Assembly: GCA_014529385.2 (NCBI GenBank)
Contig: CM043970.1
Coordinates: 63,532,996-63,596,995 of the forward strand
Direction: 5' to 3'
Length of the DNA stretch: 64,000 nt
DNA from: Adiantum capillus-veneris
Taxonomy: Eukaryota; Streptophyta; Polypodiopsida; Polypodiales; Pteridaceae
Positions 57,798 to 64,000 of this stretch are shown one piece after another. The translations under genes were made by a program, and so were the position numbers. The notes beneath the pieces were generated by a model. It worked only from the letters and a program-made list of their open reading frames with translations. It was not told the DNA's origin and searched no databases. Numbering within the stretch: position 1 is the first letter of the stretch; each line of letters starts with the position of its first letter.

Positions 57798-59740
57798 TTT
57801 TATAGTCATGGACTCCAAGTGTCATAAAATCTAATATCTAACCAGCCCAAATGATTTTCTCATATTAAACCGATCATTTAATGTGGGAGAATAAGCGGGA
57901 ACAAGGGTTAGGATATACACATGTGCTTATAGATCTATCTCAACACGGGGCCAATGGTAAAGGGTCCCAAATGAGAGATGGTATGTCAAAGAGCAAGGCT
58001 AACCAATGGAACATAAATACCTTAGGGTTAGCTTCATTGAAGACCTCCAGTAGTTAGTGTTAAAAGTCCTTTGACCTTAGGTAAGCTAGGGTTGTGCTTG
58101 AGGTGGGAACCCAGCCCAAGCTTGAGATGCTTGTCATGCCTGATGACTGAGATGCTTGAAGTGCTTGATGATTGAAATGCTTGAGGTGCTTACCATGCTT
58201 GAGATACTAGGGTTGTACTGAAGGTGGGAACCAAGCTCAAGCTTGAGGGGCTTAATGTCTATCTTTGGGCCCAAGGTTGAGGGGTTTGAGGTGGCAGAAA
58301 AATCAAAGCAGATCCCTACAAGGAGGGGACAAGCCATGCAAGAAGGGGGGGGGTGATTTCTTTACCACTCTCTCTCCCAAAGGGCACCCCTTGCCCAAGA
58401 GGCAAGTAGGACACATGTCAAGCCCCTAGCTAGGTTACCCTCATGGTCTGCCTAAAGCCTATTGGCTGGCCTTCCGATGATCATTTAGTGGATTTAATCA
58501 ATTGTTTTAGCATTTATCAAGCCCTCTCTTGCAAAGGGGAAAGGGGGACACTTGTCCCAAGGCTATCGTTGTTTCTTGGTATGACTCTTGCTTGTGATTG
58601 GCTAGGCCTGTAGGGGTCCAATGAGCTTCAAGCATGAGCTACAAGGGGGGGTTGATCAAAGCATGCTAGGGGGTTTCTTGAGGGGTATACTCTCCCACAC
58701 TTACCACACACACCTCTCATTGTGTATTTTGCAAAGTGAAAGAGCTCCCTCTCCTTCTCCAAGCAAGTAGAGAGGTTGAGAGCCTACACCAACACTATTG
58801 GTTATGGAATGCAGATCCAACCAAGAGCCATGCTTCAATGCTTAAGCTTGACATCTTCTCTATCTTCATTGCTATGCTATTCTATATGCTAGCAAGAAGA
58901 GTGATGATAAGTGAGGAACTAGTTCTTTCTCCTATGAAATGTTTCTTCTTCATCTTCCCTACCCTCATTCCCTGCTAGCTCTCTCCACCTTCGGAGGTGT
59001 TTGAGGTCTTGGGGCTGAGTCTTGGGATAGTTAATGCGTTCCACAAAGTTTATGCTATGCTCCTGATGCATGAAGATTTCCATCTTCATTGCATCATTAG
59101 GTCACAAGGAACACAAATATTGTATTGTGACAAGTCTCTCTTGATGGGAGAAACTATAATACAAATGCCTATTGGAGGGGGAACCGATTCCACATAAATC
59201 CGGTCCTCAACTATTGTCATGTTCTATAAACTCTCTCTATTGTTCATGACAAGTTAACTAAATGCTATGTTTTGTTGCTACCGTTAACTAAGTTCACTGG
59301 CTATGCTCTCAAATTAATTTCCCAGAAGTACTTTCTCTAATTTCCGCCACTCTCAAAGTTAATAGGCCATTTCCATTACATGCGTATCAAAGCATTTGGT
59401 TTCTCTTTTCTTGCTTAAGAAGAGAGGTCCTTAAGTAGCCTATAAATGGTTGATTTTTTTAATTATATTAGGGTAAGTGGGAGTGGGATCTATTATTGGT
59501 TTTGTTGAGCCCACTATGTGGGATATGGTGCACACCTTGGGAGATTTGGACTTAATAATGGGGTCTTTTTAGACTTGCCTATGGCTTTACCATTATTGAG
59601 CCATAAGAAGTCCAAAAGGAGCTAGCCCTCGGCAACTCTGCAATATTAGACCCACTCCACTACTCTCTATAATTAACCACTTTGAGCCGTTGGTGTAGAT
59701 ACTTAAGCGCCAATTTTCAAAGGCTAAGAGGAGTGGCAAC
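57798..59740. other. Unassigned region between copia-2 and the gypsy element
   Basis: From 58100 to 58290 short imperfect repeats of 'gcttgaggtgcttgatgattgaaatgctt' recur. The remainder has no bounded repeat and no convincing gene. It may include the unidentified 5' LTR or leader of the gypsy element near 59500-59740, but no primer site was found. Confidence 0.45.
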
Positions 59741-59752
59741 TAAGGTTTTGAA

Positions 59753-62719
59753 TTGCCAAATCATATACTAAGTAAGTATACAAATTTTGTTAACATGGTT
59801 GACAATAACCAAGAGAGTAGAATGAACATTCATAGCTTTGATTTTGCACATGAAGCTGCTAATGATAATGCCGCCATGTTTGTCAATTATCTCGTTATTA
59901 GGTTGCAGCAAGCTATGGGCAACCCTACTTTGCAAGCTGAAGTTACTCAACAACTTCGCACTTATGGGATTTCTCTTCCTCTCCAAGAGGAGAGAGAGCT
60001 TAGGAGGCCTCTTGATGAGACCCCCAAAAGAAGACTCTCTCCCATACAAGAGGAGGAATCCAAAGACAAGAAAGTAATGAATCCCTAAGTTCCTTTGAAG
60101 ATGTGGCTCCATGAAGACAGTGGTCTAGACAATTGCCAACTCCTCCCAAGAGGAAACGGTCAACACACATTCCTTCTCCTCTTCACTCCGAAAGGGAAGA
60201 GAGGAAACAAAGGAAGAAAAGGTCAAGAAAGAGGTCACCCTCTTCTCCTTCTTCTTCACCTTCCTCCTCTTTTGATGAAACCTATGGCTATTCTCCTAGA
60301 GAATACAAAAGGGGGGGAAATCGCAAATCCTACCCTGCATGGTGAAGGTCACAAAAGCTCAAGAAGTTTAAAGAGGGAGGAAAGAGTATCTCTTTTCTCA
60401 CCTATGATGGCACCTTTGGTGCCACCGACAAAGTGTTGGCCTTCATCCAGCAATTTGATGCGGCCTTTGGAGATCAGGGCTTCACATAGTCCTCCAAGCT
60501 ACACCATGTAGCTATGCACTTCTTGAAATCGGCTCATCAATGGTGGGCTAGCCTTTGTGGCAATGGAGAAGCCCCAAAGACATGGAAAACTCTATGAGTT
60601 TCCATCATGAAGCAATTCCTTGCAAGCGATGCAAAGGACAAAGTGCTCACCGAATGGCGCAGCTTGAAGCTTCTCTCTCATGAGTCTATCCACAAATATG
60701 TAGACAAGTTTTTGGATTTACATCTCAAGGCTACTGTCTTTCAAAAGATAGACTTTGCCAAGAAAAATCAACAATTTTGTGCGGGATTATTGGAAGAGAT
60801 GACCGGATACGTCAACTCTCAACGGTTTGGTTGTATCACTGAAGTAATCCATCACACCATGGTTGCTTCATGTATCAATTTCCAACAAGGGGCTAGACAG
60901 AATGTCAAACCCATGGAAAACAAAGACAAAAGTGATGCAAAGGGGGAAACCAATGCCCAAAATTCTTCCCAAGGCACTTTCAACAACAACATTTTTATCG
61001 ATGATATCCCTATGGACTTACCTCCAAAACGAGGGGATGATGACCATCAAATTCAGTTCCTACCAGGAAGCTCACCACCTAACAAGCCTCCTTATCGATT
61101 TTCCCAAGCTCCACAAGAGTAGATCATGAAGCAAGTACAAGAATTGTTAGACAAAAGGATTGTGAGGCCTAGCTCATCTCCCTTTTGTTCTCCAATCCTT
61201 TTAGTGCAAAAGAAAGATGGTACAAATCGTATGTGTGTGGACTATCGAGCACTAAACCATATCACTATCAAAAACAAATTTCTCGTGCCTTGGGTAGAAG
61301 ATCTGTTTGATAAGCTATAAGGCTCTACCTACCTCAGTAGAATTGACCTTAAAAGTGGCTATCATCAAATAAGGATAGTGGATGTAGATATCATAAAGGC
61401 CGTGTTTCGTACAATGTCTGGTCTTTATGACGATCTAGTCATGCATTTTGGCTTGACCAATGCACCAGCCACTTCAATCGCTTGATGGAGAAAATATTTA
61501 AACCCTACCGCAAGTTCTTTGGTGTTCTTTGATGATAGCATCATCTACTCCAAGTCCTTGGAGGAACACAAGCAACATCTCCAAGTGATTTTGCAAGCAT
61601 TAAGGGAGAACAAGCTTTTTCCCAACCGAAAGAAAAGTAATTTTTTCCTTCAAGAGATTCAATACTTAGGATATATTATCTCTCAAAATGATATCCGTAT
61701 GGATCCATCAAAGTTGGAGGTAATAAAGGCATGGCCTAATCCAACGAATCTACATGAGCTAAGAAGCTTTATTGGTATGTGTGCATACTATAGACGTTTC
61801 ATAGCCAAATTCTCTCAAATAGCAGGACCATTACATGACTTAACAAAGAAGAACGTTAAGTACTTATGGACTGCTAAGAGAAAAATGCTTTTACAAGCTC
61901 AAAGAGAAGCTTACCTCCCAACCAGTCCTTATGCTTCTGGATCTCTCAAAGCCATTTGAGGTCCAATGTGATGCTTGTGGTGGTTGTCTTGAAGAGCAGT
62001 TTTGCTTCAAGAAGAGCATGCCATAGCATATGAGAGTCGAAGGCTCAATGCCGATGAACGGGTCGTGGGCATATACAAAAAAGATCTTTTAGTTGTTCTA
62101 CATGCCCTAGACACATGGAAGCACTATCTTTTGGGGACTCCGTTTATTTTGCGAACGAACCACCAAAGTCTCAATCACTTCATGACGAAATCAAGCTTTG
62201 TGACAAACAAATAAGGTGGGCAAATTTTCTTTCACAATTTCATTTTCATATTTCTCCCATTGTTGGTAAGCACAATCAAGTGGCCGATGCACTTTCACGA
62301 CAACCAAAGTTAATGTGGTGTCTATAGCAACTCACAATGATTTATCTTCTATGTTAGATGAGTATGCTAAATCAAAATGATCTATCTTCATTGACCCTGA
62401 ATTTAAAGATGTAATGTGAGCCCTTACTTTGGGGAAGAAAGAGGAACCATTCACCTTGCAGGATGGTTATCTTCTCCATGGCAAGAGGCTATGTGTTACC
62501 CACTCCCTTCGTGAGAAAGTCATGTATGAATCCCATGCTTCTATCTATGCAGGGCATAGAGGCATTCAACCTACTCTTCGAGGAGTAGAGACGTACTTCT
62601 CTTGGCCTACCATGAAAGTGGACATACAACAGTATGTCTCAAAATGTGTGGTATGCCAAAAGACTAAGTATGATAGAGGGAAGAAACCTGGATTACTATG
62701 CATGCAAAGTAAGTTTTAA
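59753..62719 (+). pseudogene. Ty3/gypsy retrotransposon gag-pol remnant
   Basis: Frames with stops encode an N-terminal gag piece (59753-60088), an Arg/Ser-rich linker (60133-60345), and a retrotransposon gag domain (60400-60850: ATDKVLAFIQQFDAAFG, LTEWRSLKLLSHESIHKYV). RT begins IVRPSSSPFCSPILLVQKKDG and MCVDYRALNHITIKN (61147-61290). It continues [27 protein letters not shown] (FFDD in place of YVDD, 61522) and ELRSFIGMCAYYRRFI (61760). RNase H (LNADERVVGIYKKDLLVVLHAL, 62046) and an integrase HHCC zinc region (HAGH-type AGHRGIQPTL; CVVCQKTKYD, 62646) follow. It ends abruptly at about 62719 before the integrase core. No CCHC knuckle or LTR was found. It is a truncated, old copy. Confidence 0.9.
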
Positions 62720-62989
62720 AAATAGTTGAATAATAAACACAATACTTGAATTTTCAAATAGTTTTAACTGTTGTGTGGCTACATTTTATCATCAAATTCA
62801 TTGTATGTTTGTGTAGAGATGTACGTTGTTGTAATATGTGAGTATCTTTGTTGTTACTTTACTTATGTATTCATTGTTCCATGCTTTCTTGAATAGGTTA
62901 TTTGAGAAGGAAGAACACGTTGGACCTAGTGATAAAACACAAATTTAAACTAGAAAGGAAAAAAAGGTACTTGGGATAGAGTGGAAAGA

Positions 62990-63865
62990 TGAAATTAACA
63001 TCAATGATCGATTCATATATTGGGAGTGTAAGAGCGCCCAATCTTGACCAAAGGGCGCCCAATCTTGGAAAAGTATGGATGCAATGGTAGATTGTCCAAA
63101 GGAGTTTGGAGTGTCCTCAAAAATTAGAGCAGTCGGTGGTGGAAAATCATTGGCGTGTTCCATTCTCTCGTCGACAAAGCAAAGTTCTCTTGAAGTACTT
63201 TCATGCTTGATGGATTGGAGCGCATACACCATTACATTGTTTCTTACAGGCTAGATCTTGAATACTAGAATATGGACTTGATTTCCAATGTTGAAGTGAT
63301 TCATGATTTTTACACAGTTGTAAACACTTTCTATGCCAATGTTGATGATTGTGTAAGATGCATAAAAGAAATGTCCTCCTTTCGATTGAAAGAAGGTCTA
63401 TTTTCAAACTCTCTTGTTCAACAAATGGAAAAATAGAAACCTCCATGGAAATGGTAGATGATGAATGGTGGAGAACACTATGCCTCGTTGCATAACCTTG
63501 CAATGAAGGTTTTAAGCTATTTTTTTTTGAATTCAAGCTCATAAAGAAATTGAAGCATGTACAAATATATTCACGGCACTACTCGCAATCGACTTCTTGT
63601 AGATCATGCAGATAAACTTGTTTACATGTATTGCAATGAAAAACTTATGTGGCACATTGAAAGCAAAGAATTTGAAGAAGATATGCCCAAATGGGTGTAT
63701 GATTGCGATGAGGTAGAAGATAAACACTTGTACATTGGACCTGTGATGTGCACAAGCCTTGAGCTAGAGGAAAATCTTAATAAAGATTTAGACAAGCTCA
63801 ATCAAACATGCAACAAAGTAGACATAGATGACAGAATCTTGAAAAATGATGACAATGAAGATTAA
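62990..63865 (+). pseudogene. hAT transposase C-terminal remnant 3
   Basis: Plus-strand pieces match the C-terminal part of hAT remnant 2. The region around 63140 (SVVENHWRVPFSRRQ…) corresponds to 50060-50120. 'atgatgaatggtggagaa' occurs at 63457 and a matching phrase near 50253. The last frame at 63557-63865 includes TTRNRLLVDHADKLVYMYCNEKL and MPKWVYDCDEVEDK, parallel to the tail ending at 50690. The block Arg-Asn-Arg-Leu…Lys-Leu-Val-Tyr is typical of the hAT dimerisation end. The upstream half is missing, displaced by or lying beyond the gypsy fragment. Confidence 0.65.
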
Positions 63866-64000
63866 GCATTCAGGATGGGTTAAAAAGTGGGAGATGTGAT
63901 GGTCATGGCGTAGGATTTAAACGTTGAGAAAGGCCCTGCACATCTTGACTAAGCTTGTTAAGTTGCACTTCAACCCTTGCAGTGGTCGGGGGGGAGGGAG

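Overview
This is a nuclear segment from a land plant, probably a vascular plant with a large, transposon-filled genome. The evidence is GT-AG introns, plant-type Ty1/copia and Ty3/gypsy retroelements, CACTA (En/Spm) and hAT DNA transposons, a captured piece of a heavy-metal-associated isoprenylated plant protein gene, and very long (CT)n/(GA)n microsatellites. No bacterial-style operons, rRNA or tRNA genes were seen. The species cannot be named from sequence alone.

Layout. 1-6.7 kb: an AT-rich array of a degenerate ~1.75-kb unit, interrupted by a solo LTR (3673-4477) and a 286-bp MITE (5053-5338). 7.0-10.6 kb: a Ty1/copia element on the minus strand with an open 916-codon pol but no gag or 5' LTR. 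11.3-15.2 kb: an unrecognised multi-exon gene on the plus strand. 15.2-19.9 kb: mostly unassigned sequence with short fragments. 20.0-37.8 kb: a large composite element (below). 37.8-38.9 kb: the 5' part of the hAT element it entered. 40.6-50.7 kb: a second hAT remnant (plus strand) split by a second CACTA element. 51.5-51.9 kb: a ~63-bp tandem array. 52.66-57.79 kb: a complete but decayed copia element with both LTRs. 59.75-62.7 kb: a decayed gypsy element. 63.0-63.9 kb: a third hAT tail.

The main discovery is the element at 20012-37827. It has inverted terminal modules beginning ACA(A)CATTAGG, sits inside a hAT remnant that resumes on the other side, and is itself interrupted by CACTA-1. 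Without CACTA-1 it is about 10.0 kb. It carries four spliced genes in two convergent pairs: on the plus strand, two proteins I do not recognise (415 and 499 aa); on the minus strand, a 905-aa putative transposase with GGDLK, CPFC and GMEKSH motifs, and a divergent histone H3 whose tail starts MVRSKQTA, like the canonical H3 tail. Between the convergent pairs lie three ~200-240-bp near-perfect palindromes at ~500-bp spacing. A transposon that carries its own H3-type histone is not something I know to have been described.

The two CACTA elements (20190-27973 and 41844-49873) are near-identical, in opposite orientation, with TSDs GGG and AAG. Each encodes an uninterrupted six-exon TNP2-type transposase (1104 and 1106 aa). 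CACTA-1 also has an intact second gene; in CACTA-2 that gene is broken by indels and a nonsense change. Both carry a transduplicated host fragment of a HIPP metallochaperone gene. The nesting order is hAT, then the H3 element, then CACTA-1; and separately hAT, then CACTA-2.
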